DNA of 64,000 bases from Shimia sp040225985 (lineage in GTDB: Bacteria > Pseudomonadota > Alphaproteobacteria > Rhodobacterales > Rhodobacteraceae): assembly GCF_040225985.1 (NCBI RefSeq), contig NZ_JBBPEU010000006.1:141543-205542 (forward strand). Direction: 5' to 3'. The notes under the pieces were generated by a model that was not told where the DNA came from, did not search any database, and worked only from the letters and a program-made list of their open reading frames with translations. This document shows positions 17,156 to 26,163 of this stretch, piece after piece. Position 1 is the first letter of the stretch; the number at the start of each line of letters is the position of its first letter. The position numbers and the translations under genes were made by a program.

Positions 17156-17883
17156 CAGTTTCCCTCCAGCCTGTTTTCAAACAGGGTCGAGCGCCGCCCC
17201 CGCAGGATGATGTCGAATTTATAGGCCATGCTGTCCAGCGGGATGGTTGCGTTCAGATCCAGTGCGGCCACCAGTTGTTCAACGGCATTCGGATCAGGAA
17301 TGGTGTTGACGATCGGGCACTTGGCGATCAACGGATCGCCCTCGAAATAACACTGTGTGATCAGGCGCTGCGCAAACCCGGTGCCGAACACCGACACATG
17401 GATGTGCGCCGGTCTCCAGTTGTTGACCCAGTTGCGCCACGGATAAGCGCCGGGCTTGACCGTGCGGAAATAGTAATAGCCGTTCTCGTCGGTCAGCGTG
17501 CGCCCGCAGCCGCCGAAATTGGGGTCGATCGGGGCTAGGTAGGTGTCTTTCTTGTGCCGGTACCGCCCGCCTGCATTGGCCTGCCAGATCTCGACAAGCG
17601 TGTTGGGTACGGGCCGGCCGTTCTCATCCAGAACCCGTCCATGCAGGATGATCCGCTCGCCAATCGCGCTTTGGTCGGGTTGGGCGTAGTTGTAGATCAG
17701 ATCATTATCCAGCGGATCAATGTCATTGTGACCAAAGACCGGACCTGTGATCTCGCTGACCGAGTTCTGCAAGGAAATCAGCGAATACTGGGGCGAGCGC
17801 GCCACGCTGGTTTTGTAATCCTTTGCATAGGCGGGCGGATGCCACTCTCGGTCTCTCTGGTAGAATTCGCCAGGCTTGTTCAT
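17155..17883 (-). CDS. pcaH: Protocatechuate 3,4-dioxygenase beta subunit
   Basis: This 242-residue catalytic subunit of the intradiol ring-cleavage enzyme contains VEIWQANAGGRYRHKKD with the first iron Tyr, and GAYPWRNWVNNWRPAHIHVS with the second Tyr and the His-x-His pair that complete the non-haem Fe(III) site. The N-terminal YQRDREWHPPAYAKDYKTS is typical of PcaH. It lies 48 bases after pcaC. Confidence 0.97.
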   Translation of the reverse strand: MNKPGEFYQRDREWHPPAYAKDYKTSVARSPQYSLISLQNSVSEITGPVFGHNDIDPLDNDLIYNYAQPDQSAIGERIILHGRVLDENGRPVPNTLVEIWQANAGGRYRHKKDTYLAPIDPNFGGCGRTLTDENGYYYFRTVKPGAYPWRNWVNNWRPAHIHVSVFGTGFAQRLITQCYFEGDPLIAKCPIVNTIPDPNAVEQLVAALDLNATIPLDSMAYKFDIILRGRRSTLFENRLEGN

Positions 17884-17931
17884 GGGCGGTTCTCCTTTTC
17901 GTAGCTGGGATATACAACGCGTTTCCCGGCG

Positions 17932-18309
17932 TTATTCGTTTTCCATCTCGTCATAGGTCTGCTTGGCCAGCTTCAGCGCATGGTTCGCACGGGGCACGCC
18001 AGCATAGACGGCCACGTGCTGAAACGCCTCGAGCACGTCCTGTTTGCTGGCTCCGGTGCGGGCGGTGGCGCGGATATGCATCGGGATTTCTTCGAAATTC
18101 CCCAGCGCCGCCAGCAGGGCCAGCGTCAGCATCGACCGTTCGCGGTCGCTGATCCCATCCGATGCCCAGACCGTGCCCCAGGCCCCTTCGGTGATCAGGG
18201 TCTGGAAGGGCTGGTCAAACGCGGTTTTGCCGTTTTCGGCGCGGTCCACGTGGTCATCGCCAAGGATCTTGCGCCGCACGCGCATGCCGTTTTCGAAACG
18301 CTCGCTCAT
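17932..18309 (-). CDS. pcaC: 4-carboxymuconolactone decarboxylase
   Basis: This 125-residue AhpD-like protein has SERFENGMRVRRKILGDDHVDRA at its start (residues 2-24; cited only for identity) and EIPMHIRATARTGASKQDV in the middle, both diagnostic of PcaC. It decarboxylates 4-carboxymuconolactone to 3-oxoadipate enol-lactone. The ATG at 18309 overlaps the pcaD stop by four bases, which supports this start over an upstream one. Confidence 0.95.
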   Translation of the reverse strand: MSERFENGMRVRRKILGDDHVDRAENGKTAFDQPFQTLITEGAWGTVWASDGISDRERSMLTLALLAALGNFEEIPMHIRATARTGASKQDVLEAFQHVAVYAGVPRANHALKLAKQTYDEMENE

Positions 18310-19091
18310 AGAACGGTCTCCTTCAGGAATGCGGTCAGATGACCGGCGAACAGGGCGGGCTGCTCGACACATGGCAGGTGCCCCGCGTCTTCAATTTCAA
18401 CGAAACGCGCGCCCGGCACCAGTGCCGTTGTCGCGCGAACAAGATCGGGCGGGCTGGCGCCGTCATCGCTGCCACCGATACCCAGCACGGGCAGGCGTAG
18501 CGTGGCGGTTGTTCCGGACAGGTCCGTGCCGGCAATCGCCGCACAACAGCCCAGATAGCCCTCGACCGGCGTCCGCGTCAGCATGTTGCGCCAGGCTTCG
18601 GCTTCGGGCGTCTTCAGAAATGCGGCTGCAAACCAGCGGTCCAGGATGGCATCAGCCAGCGCCTCGATCCCGCCCGCACGGATGCTGTCGATGCGGTCTT
18701 GCCACATCCCGGCCTCACCCATTTTCGCAGCGGTGTTCGACAGGACCAGCGCCCGGACCAGATCGGGGCGACGGGCGGCCAGCGCCTGCCCGATCATCCC
18801 GCCAATCGAAAGCCCGACCAGTACGCAGTCTTTTACCCCGAGATGGGTCAGCAGGGCCTCGGTGTCGTCGACCAGATCATCCATGCGATACGGGGCAGGG
18901 GGGCAGAAAGACAATCCGTGACCCCGTTTGTCGAACCGGATGATCCGCAATCCCGCAGGCAGGCGCGGCACGATCTTGTCCCAAAGGCGCAGATCGGTGC
19001 CCAGCGAATTGGCAAAGACAACCGGCACCCCCGACGGGTCGCCGTCTTCGTGCCAGTGCAGGTGGACCTTATCCAGCGTCGCCATGGGCAT
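18306..19091 (-). CDS. pcaD: 3-oxoadipate enol-lactonase
   Basis: This 261-residue alpha/beta hydrolase hydrolyses 3-oxoadipate enol-lactone to 3-oxoadipate. The nucleophile elbow is GLSIGGMIG near residue 93, the oxyanion region is VFANSLGTDLRLWD, and the catalytic His is in DAGHLPCVEQP near the end. The start overlaps the pobA stop as ATGA. A second in-frame ATG two codons later is also possible. Confidence 0.95.
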   Translation of the reverse strand: MPMATLDKVHLHWHEDGDPSGVPVVFANSLGTDLRLWDKIVPRLPAGLRIIRFDKRGHGLSFCPPAPYRMDDLVDDTEALLTHLGVKDCVLVGLSIGGMIGQALAARRPDLVRALVLSNTAAKMGEAGMWQDRIDSIRAGGIEALADAILDRWFAAAFLKTPEAEAWRNMLTRTPVEGYLGCCAAIAGTDLSGTTATLRLPVLGIGGSDDGASPPDLVRATTALVPGARFVEIEDAGHLPCVEQPALFAGHLTAFLKETVL

Positions 19092-20260
19092 CAGTAGGGC
19101 AGCCCCACATAGTTCTGGGCAAACACCGATTGCGCATCGCGATTGTCGCGCAGGAATTTGACATCCGCCTCCTGGATCTTGAGGTCAAAGGCGTTCTGCT
19201 CGGGGAAGCGGTGCAAGAGATTGGTGGTGGACCAGCTGAACCGTTCCGCCTTCCAGATGCGGGCCAGCGCCTTTTCCGAATAGCGGTCGATGCCCTCGCT
19301 GTCGCTCTCTTCGTAAAACTGCAGCAGCCCGTTGTAGAGATAGTGGATATCGCTGGCCGCCGTGTTCAGCCCCTTGGCCCCCGTCGGCGGGACGATATGG
19401 GCGGCATCGCCGCACAGGAACAAGCGCCCCCAGCGCATGGGTTCGGTCACGAAAGACCGCAGGGGCGCGATCGATTTCTCGATGGACGGCCCCGTGACAA
19501 GAGTGTCTGCAAACTCGGTCGGGATGCGGCGTTTCAATTCCTCCCAAAAGGCCGCATCGGTCCAGTCATCGGGCGAGTCCGACAGGGAACACTGGATATA
19601 GTACCGGCTGAGATTTTCGTTGCGCATCGAGCACAGCGCAAAGCCGCGATCCGAGCCGGAATAGATCAGTTCTTCGTGCACGGGCGGCGTTTCGGACAAA
19701 ACGCCAAGCCAGCCGAAGGGATAAAGTTTTTCGTATTCCTTGCGTACGGTCAGGGGGATCGACTGGCGGCTGACCCCGTGGAACCCGTCGCAGCCCGCCA
19801 CAAAGTCACAGTCGATCCGCTGTTCAGTGCCACCAACGACATAGGTCACATAGGGGGCATCGCTGTCGGCGTCGTGAATGGCGACATGCTCGGCGTTGAA
19901 AACGATCTTGCCATTCGCTTTTTCGCGCGCGTCGTAAAGATCTCGGGTGACCTCGGTCTGGCCATAGACCACGACATGGCGCCCGGTCAGGTCCTGAAAA
20001 TTGATGCCGAACTGTGTCTCGCCATAAGCGATGACCGTGCCGTCATGCACAAAGCTTTCCTTGTCCATCCGCGCACCGACGCCCGCCTCGTGCATCAGGT
20101 CGACAAAGCCGGTTTCAAGGATACCGGCGCGAATCCGCCCCAGCACATAGTCACGGGTCTTGCGTTCCAGAACGATGCTGTCGATGCCCTTGCGGTGTAG
20201 AAGCTGGCTGAGAAGCAGCCCCGAAGGTCCGCCGCCGATGATGGCAACCTGAGTGCGCAT
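19091..20260 (-). CDS. pobA: 4-hydroxybenzoate 3-monooxygenase
   Basis: This 389-residue flavoprotein matches the usual PobA length. The FAD motif GGGPSG is near residue 9, RIRAGILE is the expected early segment, and the second FAD site is FLCGDAAHIVPPTGAKGLN near residue 282. It hydroxylates 4-hydroxybenzoate to protocatechuate with NADPH and O2, feeding the Pca enzymes encoded downstream. The start at 20260 has a GGAGGA ribosome-binding site and begins the operon divergent from pcaQ. Confidence 0.96.
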   Translation of the reverse strand: MRTQVAIIGGGPSGLLLSQLLHRKGIDSIVLERKTRDYVLGRIRAGILETGFVDLMHEAGVGARMDKESFVHDGTVIAYGETQFGINFQDLTGRHVVVYGQTEVTRDLYDAREKANGKIVFNAEHVAIHDADSDAPYVTYVVGGTEQRIDCDFVAGCDGFHGVSRQSIPLTVRKEYEKLYPFGWLGVLSETPPVHEELIYSGSDRGFALCSMRNENLSRYYIQCSLSDSPDDWTDAAFWEELKRRIPTEFADTLVTGPSIEKSIAPLRSFVTEPMRWGRLFLCGDAAHIVPPTGAKGLNTAASDIHYLYNGLLQFYEESDSEGIDRYSEKALARIWKAERFSWSTTNLLHRFPEQNAFDLKIQEADVKFLRDNRDAQSVFAQNYVGLPY

Positions 20261-20359
20261 GTGATCCTCCTCCTTGACCCTTTCTTCAGATAATGCTTGC
20301 CAAAACAGGCGAAGTAAAATGAAGATACATGCGGTTTCATTGTCGAAATTGGAAAGTAT

Positions 20360-21283
20360 ATGATCGACCGCCGCATCAAGTTTCGCCATATCCAGTGTTT
20401 TGTCGAGATCTGCCGCGAACAAAGTCTCAAGCTTGCCTCGGAAAAGCTGTTCCTGACGCAGCCCGCGATTTCCAAGACGCTGAAAGAACTGGAAGAGATC
20501 ATGGGCGCGACGTTGCTGGTACGTAACCGTTCGGGGGTCAGTCTGACCCGGCAGGGCGAGGTGTTCCTGCATTTCGCTGAAATGTCCCTTGCGGCCCTGC
20601 AGCAGGGGCTGACCGGTGTGGAACAGGTGGGCGCACAAGGCAAGACACGCCTTTCGGTCGGGGCCTTGCCCTCGGTAGCGGCCCGACTGATGCCGGATGT
20701 GGCCACCGAATTCGCCGCACTCGCGCCCCAGACAAGCCTGCGGATCATGGACGGGCCGCACGGGTACCTTGTCGAAAGGTTGCGCCTTGGGGAGCTGGAT
20801 TTGGTGATCGGGCGCCTTGGGCAGGCCGACACGATGCAGGGTATTTCCTTTACCCAGCTTTACGAGGAACGGGTCGAATTCGTGGTGCGGGCGGGGCACC
20901 CGCTGTTGGCAGATCCCGACCTCAAGAAAATCGGCGACTGGCAGGTGATCTATCCGCCCGAAGGCTCGGCCATCCGGGCGCTTGTGGACCGTTACCTGAT
21001 CGCGCATGGCGTGGGCGAGATCGCGCACCGGCTGGAAACTGTGTCGGGGGCGTTTGGGCGGGTCTATACCCGACGGACCGACGCGGTCTGGATCATCTCG
21101 GCCGGGGTGGTGGCCAATGAAATTGCCGACGGGCATTTGGTGGCGCTGCCGTTCGAGACCTCGATCACACGTGGCCCGGTCGGGCTGATGCACCGGCCCG
21201 ACGATATCCTGTCACCGCAGGCGCAGATCTTTGGTCTGGCCGTGAACACCGTGCTCGACAGGCTGGGGCTGCGCGCGGGCTAG
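20360..21283 (+). CDS. pcaQ: LysR-type activator of the pca operon
   Basis: This 307-residue LysR regulator begins with RRIKFRHIQCFVEICREQS and has the wing-helix QPAISKTLKELEEIMGATLLVR, characteristic of PcaQ. It should activate the divergent pobA-pcaDCHG-BKACE operon in response to a pathway intermediate. The 99-base intergenic region must contain both promoters. I did not find a clear match to the ATAACC-N4-GGTTAA PcaQ site described in Sinorhizobium. Its stop overlaps the convergent monooxygenase gene by four bases. Confidence 0.92.
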   Translation: MIDRRIKFRHIQCFVEICREQSLKLASEKLFLTQPAISKTLKELEEIMGATLLVRNRSGVSLTRQGEVFLHFAEMSLAALQQGLTGVEQVGAQGKTRLSVGALPSVAARLMPDVATEFAALAPQTSLRIMDGPHGYLVERLRLGELDLVIGRLGQADTMQGISFTQLYEERVEFVVRAGHPLLADPDLKKIGDWQVIYPPEGSAIRALVDRYLIAHGVGEIAHRLETVSGAFGRVYTRRTDAVWIISAGVVANEIADGHLVALPFETSITRGPVGLMHRPDDILSPQAQIFGLAVNTVLDRLGLRAG

Positions 21284-22569
21284 GGGGTTGTCTTGACCTT
21301 GGCACCGGTGGGGATGGTCGGGGGGGCGGCGTTCAATGTGTCGCGTGCGAACCCGGCGGCGGCCTTGTACCGCGCCATGAACGCGGCGCGTTCTTCTTTG
21401 GGGATGACGTCGTCAATCGTGTCAAAGATGCCGCCGCACCGGTCATTGACCATGTTCAGCAATCCGAAGGGCCCCGCGCCACGGTTGCGCAGGATCAGCT
21501 CGGAGACCGGCCCGCACAGGGTGGCGTCATAGTCGGCAAGGGCCTCGGCTGTCACCCCATGCTGCAGGAACTTCGCCCCAAGCGTGCGCGCGTCGATAAT
21601 GGCCTGGCTTGCCCCGTTTGATCCGGTCGGATACATCGCATGGGCCGCATCCCCCATCAGGGCGACCGGCCCCTCGACCCATGTCGGGATCGGGTCGCGG
21701 TCGATCATCGGGTTTTCATAGGTCGCATCGGCCCCGCGGATCAGCGCAGGCACATCCAGCCAGTCATAGGTCCAGCCGTCAAAGTGATGGGCAAAGTCTT
21801 CTGTGCCGACCTGCCGGAACCAGCCGGTGGTCTCGTGGGCGGAGGGATCATCATAGGTGACCTCGGCGATCCAGTTGACCAGCGCCAGGCCCGTGTCAGG
21901 GTCGGGGTGCGAAATCGGATAGATCACCATCCGGTGCTCATGCGTGCCCAGCCCGATAAAGGATGATCCGGTGCGCACCGGTTTGGTGCGCGTGGTGCCC
22001 CGCCACATCACCGCGCCGCCCCAGTGAATCGGCGGCTGGTCCGGGTGCATCTGGGCGCGAATGGCGGAATGGATGCCGTCGGCTCCGATCAACAACGTGC
22101 CGGTTTCGCGCCTCTCACCCCTGTCGGTGTCCAGAAGAACCGATACCCGCCCGTCCTTTTCGATTTCGTAGCCCGTCGCGCGGGCACCCAACCGGACGGA
22201 TTCAGCACCGGCAAGGGAAACAAACCGGTGATACAGCGCCATATGAAAGACGCCGCGATGCACCGCGTATTGCGGCCAGTCATACCCGGCATCGGTGCCT
22301 CGGGGCTCGGCATGGATTTCCTGCCCGTTCAGGCCCACAAGCGCCCATTCGCGCGCTGGCACGCCGAACTGGTCAAGATCCTGTGCGGTGAACCCGAGAT
22401 CGAACAATTCACGCACCGCATTGGGTTGCAGGTTGATACCTACGCCCAGCGGCTTCAAGTCACGCACGGTCTCGAACACCAGACACTCGACGCCGATCTG
22501 GTGCAGGGTCAGCGCCAATGACAGGCCACCAATCCCGCCACCGGCAATCAATACACGGGGCTGTGCCAT
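21280..22569 (-). CDS. FAD-dependent aromatic-ring monooxygenase-like protein
   Basis: This 429-residue group A flavin monooxygenase has the dinucleotide motif IAGGGIGGLSLAL (residues 7-19), the DG motif GADGIHSAIR near 171 and the second FAD motif LMGDAAHAMYPTGSNGASQAI near 300. It resembles salicylate hydroxylase-type enzymes, but the substrate is unknown. It follows the TRAP transporter genes on the same strand with a 13-base gap, so the transporter may import its substrate or a related aromatic acid. Confidence 0.85.
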   Translation of the reverse strand: MAQPRVLIAGGGIGGLSLALTLHQIGVECLVFETVRDLKPLGVGINLQPNAVRELFDLGFTAQDLDQFGVPAREWALVGLNGQEIHAEPRGTDAGYDWPQYAVHRGVFHMALYHRFVSLAGAESVRLGARATGYEIEKDGRVSVLLDTDRGERRETGTLLIGADGIHSAIRAQMHPDQPPIHWGGAVMWRGTTRTKPVRTGSSFIGLGTHEHRMVIYPISHPDPDTGLALVNWIAEVTYDDPSAHETTGWFRQVGTEDFAHHFDGWTYDWLDVPALIRGADATYENPMIDRDPIPTWVEGPVALMGDAAHAMYPTGSNGASQAIIDARTLGAKFLQHGVTAEALADYDATLCGPVSELILRNRGAGPFGLLNMVNDRCGGIFDTIDDVIPKEERAAFMARYKAAAGFARDTLNAAPPTIPTGAKVKTTP

Positions 22570-22582
22570 GGCAGGGTCCTTT

Positions 22583-23890
22583 CTAGGGGATCAGGAAAAG
22601 CGTGATGGCCGGGAACAGTACTAGGATGATTACCCGCACGATGTCCGAGGTGACGAACCACATCACCGCCTTGTAGGTCTCGACCATCGGCGTCGTGCGG
22701 TCCATGGCGTTGATGATGAACAGGTTCATGCCCACCGGGGGCGTAATCAGTCCCACCTCGACCACGATCAGAACAAGGATGCCGAACCAGATCGCGACAT
22801 GTTCGGGGCTCATCCCGAAATCCAGTGCGCTGATCACCGGAAAGAAGATCGGGATCGTCAGCAGGATCATCGACAGGCTGTCCATGAGACAGCCAAACAC
22901 CAGATAAAACGCAAGGATCATGCACAGTACCATCCACGGGCTGAGGCCAAGGCTCAGCACCCAGTTGGATAATTCCTGCGGCACCTGGCTGAGGGCGAGG
23001 AAGCTGTTGTAAAGCCCCGCACCCAGCACGATGAAAAAGATCATCGCGGTGCTGGTGGCGGTGGCAATGATGCTTTCGACGAACACTTTCCAGTTCAGGT
23101 TGCCGGACAACAGGGCAATCACGCCCGTTCCTGCCGCGCCCACGGCGGCCCCTTCCGTGGGGGTGAACCAGCCAAGATAGATGCCGCCCACGACAAGCCC
23201 AAAGACCAGCAGCACCGGCCACACATCCAGCAGCGCACGGATCCGTTCGGCATAGGGGGTTGGCGCGCGCGTTCCCGCAGCGTCAGGGTAAAGGCGGACG
23301 TAGATCGAAATCGTGATGATATAGCCGATCGCGGCCAGGATGCCGGGGACAAAGGCCGCAAGGAACAGTTTCGCAATGTTCTGTTCCGTCAGAATGGCAT
23401 AGATCACGAGGATTACCGAGGGCGGGATCAGGATACCCAGCGTGCCCCCTGCGGCCAGCGTCGCCGTCGAAAACCCGCCGGAATAGCCATAGCGGCGCAG
23501 TTCGGGCAGGGCGACACGGCTCATCGTGGCGGCGGTGGCCAGCGACGAGCCACAGATCGCGCCGAACCCCGCACAAGCCCCGACCGAGGCCATGGCGACG
23601 CCCCCCTTGCGGTGGCCAAGCCAGCTTTCTGCGGCCTTGAACAAGGCCGAGGACATGCCCGACAGCGTCGCGAACTGGCCCATCAGCAGGAACATCGGGA
23701 TAATGGTCAGCGAATAGCTCGAGAAGGTCGAATAGGTTTCAGTCTTCAGCTTGGCCATGAACATGTTGGTACCGCCCATAGCGAAATAGAGGCCCCCGAT
23801 ACCGCACAGGAACATGGCCAAGCCAATCGGCGCGCGCAGGAAGATCATTACCAGCAGGATGGGGAAGGACACGTAGCCCAGTTCTAGCAT
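22583..23890 (-). CDS. TRAP transporter large membrane subunit (DctM)
   Basis: This 435-residue protein has about twelve transmembrane helices and forms the ion-coupled transport channel of a TRAP system. Recognisable DctM segments are SLTIIPMFLLMGQFATLSGMS, GAICGSSLATAATM and GGTLGILIPPSVILVIYAI. The ATG at 23890 was chosen because the hydrophobic family start follows directly and lies two bases after the small subunit stop. Aromatic acids or dicarboxylates are likely substrates given the neighbouring pca genes. Confidence 0.93.
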   Translation of the reverse strand: MLELGYVSFPILLVMIFLRAPIGLAMFLCGIGGLYFAMGGTNMFMAKLKTETYSTFSSYSLTIIPMFLLMGQFATLSGMSSALFKAAESWLGHRKGGVAMASVGACAGFGAICGSSLATAATMSRVALPELRRYGYSGGFSTATLAAGGTLGILIPPSVILVIYAILTEQNIAKLFLAAFVPGILAAIGYIITISIYVRLYPDAAGTRAPTPYAERIRALLDVWPVLLVFGLVVGGIYLGWFTPTEGAAVGAAGTGVIALLSGNLNWKVFVESIIATATSTAMIFFIVLGAGLYNSFLALSQVPQELSNWVLSLGLSPWMVLCMILAFYLVFGCLMDSLSMILLTIPIFFPVISALDFGMSPEHVAIWFGILVLIVVEVGLITPPVGMNLFIINAMDRTTPMVETYKAVMWFVTSDIVRVIILVLFPAITLFLIP

Positions 23891-23892
23891 GC

Positions 23893-24477
23893 TCAATGGA
23901 TTGCCTCCCCGGCATAAGGCAGAATGTGCCGCCCCGTCATCAGTTCTATGATCCGTGCAATGGCGCAGTAGACAGCGACGAGTGAGGCAACAACGGCGGC
24001 CAAAAAGCTGAAGCCATAGGCCCACCAAACCGGAAACTGCAGAAGGAACGTGGTTTCGCCATAGGCCATCTTGGACTGCAAACCGACAAACAGGCGCCAC
24101 GTGATCAGCAGGATCACAGCGGTCAGCACCACTTCCCAGAAGGTGACGATGATCCTGTTTACCTTGGGGGGCAGCGCATTGGTGAACACATCCACCGTCG
24201 CGTGGCTGCCATACAGCTGGCAGATCGGCAGGAAGGCAAAAATCGCAAAGGCGACGCCTGCCTCGACAAGTTCGAAATCCCCGTTCACGGGACCGACGCC
24301 CGTGGCGATCAGGGCATTGGCGGCCCCCTCGGACAGGGTCTTTAGCGTGTCGGAATGCCCGAATGTATTCAGACCACGCCCCAGAACGCTGACGCAGGTC
24401 AGCGCAACAAGGGCGGTCAGAACCACGCCGCCCGCGATCGCCATGATCCGTGCAAGCCGTTCGACCAGTGAGTGCAT
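23893..24477 (-). CDS. TRAP transporter small membrane subunit (DctQ)
   Basis: This 194-residue protein has four hydrophobic helices and the DctQ-type segment LFVGLQSKMAYGETTFLLQFPVW (mid-protein, residues about 128-150). It pairs with the large subunit encoded two bases downstream. It is longer than many DctQ proteins because of an extended loop after the first helix. A strong hairpin lies between the binding-protein gene and this gene. Confidence 0.9.
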   Translation of the reverse strand: MHSLVERLARIMAIAGGVVLTALVALTCVSVLGRGLNTFGHSDTLKTLSEGAANALIATGVGPVNGDFELVEAGVAFAIFAFLPICQLYGSHATVDVFTNALPPKVNRIIVTFWEVVLTAVILLITWRLFVGLQSKMAYGETTFLLQFPVWWAYGFSFLAAVVASLVAVYCAIARIIELMTGRHILPYAGEAIH

Positions 24478-24497
24478 GAAATTCTCCCGCAGGATGG

Positions 24498-24524
24498 TTT
24501 CCCCCGATCCACGACCGGGGGAAA
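24498..24524 (-). promoter_or_regulatory. Hairpin between TRAP binding-protein and permease genes
   Basis: Arms TTTCCCCCG and CGGGGGAAA form a perfect 9-bp stem around a 9-base loop, in the 57-base gap after the DctP gene. Such hairpins commonly protect the upstream mRNA or partly terminate transcription, giving more binding protein than permease. No T-run follows, so mRNA stabilisation is the better guess. Confidence 0.6.
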
Positions 24525-24534
24525 TGTCAGGCTC

Positions 24535-25575
24535 TTAAGAGCCGCTGTTCTTGGCGATCAACTCGATCGCGCGATTGTACAAGGCCGTGCCGTCCATACC
24601 CTTTTCATCCATTTCGGCGATCCAGGCATCGGTCGTCGGCTGTGCCGCGGTTTTCCATTCGGCGACCTGATCGGGGCCCAGCGTGATGATGTTGTTGCCA
24701 CGCTCCATCGCCTGCTTGTGCGAGGGGGCATCGTCGGACTGCATCTGTTTGCCCGCAAAGGCCGAGAAATCCGCGCCGGAATTGGCGTCGATCACGGCCT
24801 TCAGATCGTCAGGCAGCGCATTCCACCGGTCCTTGTTCATCGCGAAGATAAACGTGGTGGTATACAGCGTCTCGTCGCCGAACATGGTGTGGTTGCCCAC
24901 CAGTTCGTTCACTTTCAGCGCGCCGGTCACTTCCCACGGGATTACGGTTGCGTCGATCACCCCTTTCGACAGTGCCTCGGGCACCGCCGGAACCGGCATA
25001 CCGACCGGTGTCGCGCCAAGGCTGCTGAACATGCCGTTGGTTACGCGGGTCGGCGCGCGCAGTTTGACGCCGTTCAGGTCGGCAACGCTTTCGATCGGTT
25101 TCTTGGAATGGATCAGACCGGGGCCATGCACCCACAGGCCAAGAACTTTGAAATCCTTGAAGTCCTGATCCATCATGGTTTCTTCGGCCAGCTCCCAATA
25201 AGACCGCGACACCGCCTCGGCATTGGTCATGGTAAAGGGCAGTTCAAACACTTCGGCCCGCGGGAATCGTCCTGGCGTATACCCTGCAACGGTCCAGATG
25301 ATATCGGCCACGCCATCAATGGCCTGGTCAATCAGTTGCGGGGGCTTGCCGCCCAGTTGCATGGATGGGAAATGCTGGATCGCGATGCGCCCGTCCGAGT
25401 CCGCCTCGACCTTCTTGGCCCAGACGTCCAGAATGTTCTTGGGCACGTTTGCCTGCGCCGGCAGGAACTGGTGCATCCGCAAAGTGACATCTGCCGCAAA
25501 GGCGCCGGTGCTGATGGCGCCAAAGGCAAGTGCCGCAACTGCGGTCTTGAGAATGCTTCTGCGAGTGTTGGTCAT
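24535..25575 (-). CDS. TRAP transporter substrate-binding protein (DctP)
   Basis: This 346-residue periplasmic binding protein has a Sec signal ending GAFA-AD near residue 28. DctP-family landmarks are LRMHQFLPAQANVP after the signal, FPSMQLGGKPPQLIDQA, and LRAPTRVTNGMFSSLGATPVGMP (around residues 170-192), where the substrate-carboxylate arginine lies. It leads the TRAP operon and is followed by dctQ, dctM and the FAD monooxygenase. The ATG at 25575 has a GGAGG-type ribosome-binding site upstream. Confidence 0.93.
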   Translation of the reverse strand: MTNTRRSILKTAVAALAFGAISTGAFAADVTLRMHQFLPAQANVPKNILDVWAKKVEADSDGRIAIQHFPSMQLGGKPPQLIDQAIDGVADIIWTVAGYTPGRFPRAEVFELPFTMTNAEAVSRSYWELAEETMMDQDFKDFKVLGLWVHGPGLIHSKKPIESVADLNGVKLRAPTRVTNGMFSSLGATPVGMPVPAVPEALSKGVIDATVIPWEVTGALKVNELVGNHTMFGDETLYTTTFIFAMNKDRWNALPDDLKAVIDANSGADFSAFAGKQMQSDDAPSHKQAMERGNNIITLGPDQVAEWKTAAQPTTDAWIAEMDEKGMDGTALYNRAIELIAKNSGS

Positions 25576-26163
25576 GGTCTCCTCCCTTGAATGACCCGGA
25601 CGCGTCCTTTGTTTTTTCTGCAAGCGTCCTGTTGTTTGTAAACGATCTCCGGCCATTTACACGAATTTATTGTCGGTCTGGCGCGGGTCGGTGTGTTGTG
25701 CGTGGTGCTGGTTTTATCCCAAAGGCGGGAAGCAGCGGGGCGCGCGCTTCTGCGAGTCGGGGGCACACTGTCCCCTACAACAAGTTTGCTGCATCACGTT
25801 TCCTCCTGAGACCAGATTGCCTGCATAAATGGTAAAGGTAAATTGAGCATTCATCGGGTTTTCTTTCCTTTTTTGGAAAGTTTTAGGTCATTTCGATGCC
25901 GCTTAGCCCCCTGACACGCCTGTTGACAGGATAAGCCGCGAAAATTCGCAAAAGCTGCGACGGAAACGCAGGCCACACTCGTTCTAAGCAAATTCCGACC
26001 TGCGACCGGGAAATGGCAGGGCGTCGCCCATGTCAGGGCCTGTCCTTTTGTCCAGAGCCGCGTATGGTCGGAGCCAACCCAAGGGCGTGCCCAAAGGCGG
26101 CACGATCTTGGGCAATTTCAGAAAGACGGCCGTGCAGGCCGCAGCAAGACCGGATTTTGACGT
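25576..26163. other. 588-base intergenic region between divergent operons
   Basis: No convincing coding sequence was found. The stretch must hold the TRAP operon promoter (minus strand) and the efflux operon promoter (plus strand). It is more AT-rich than the surroundings around 25800-25900 and includes a hairpin with arms CTTTCC and GGAAAG around six T's (25863-25880) followed by TTTT. A TTGACA at 25923-25928 could be a -35 element, but no good -10 follows at the right distance. Confidence 0.6.
25863..25884 (+). terminator. Weak hairpin with T-run
   Basis: A 6-bp AT-rich stem (CTTTCC/GGAAAG) with a T6 loop is followed by TTTT. The stem is too weak for a confident intrinsic terminator, and no gene points towards it from the left on this strand. 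It may instead be an operator or only a compositional feature. Confidence 0.2.

Noticed and set aside
20261..20359. TTTC-N6-GAAA dyad as a PcaQ site
   Set aside because: Arms are short and the spacing does not fit the T-N11-A LysR pattern; not convincing enough to annotate.
20261..21193. Long upstream extension of the pobA frame
   Set aside because: It is antisense to pcaQ and encodes no recognisable domain; PobA has its normal length from 20260.
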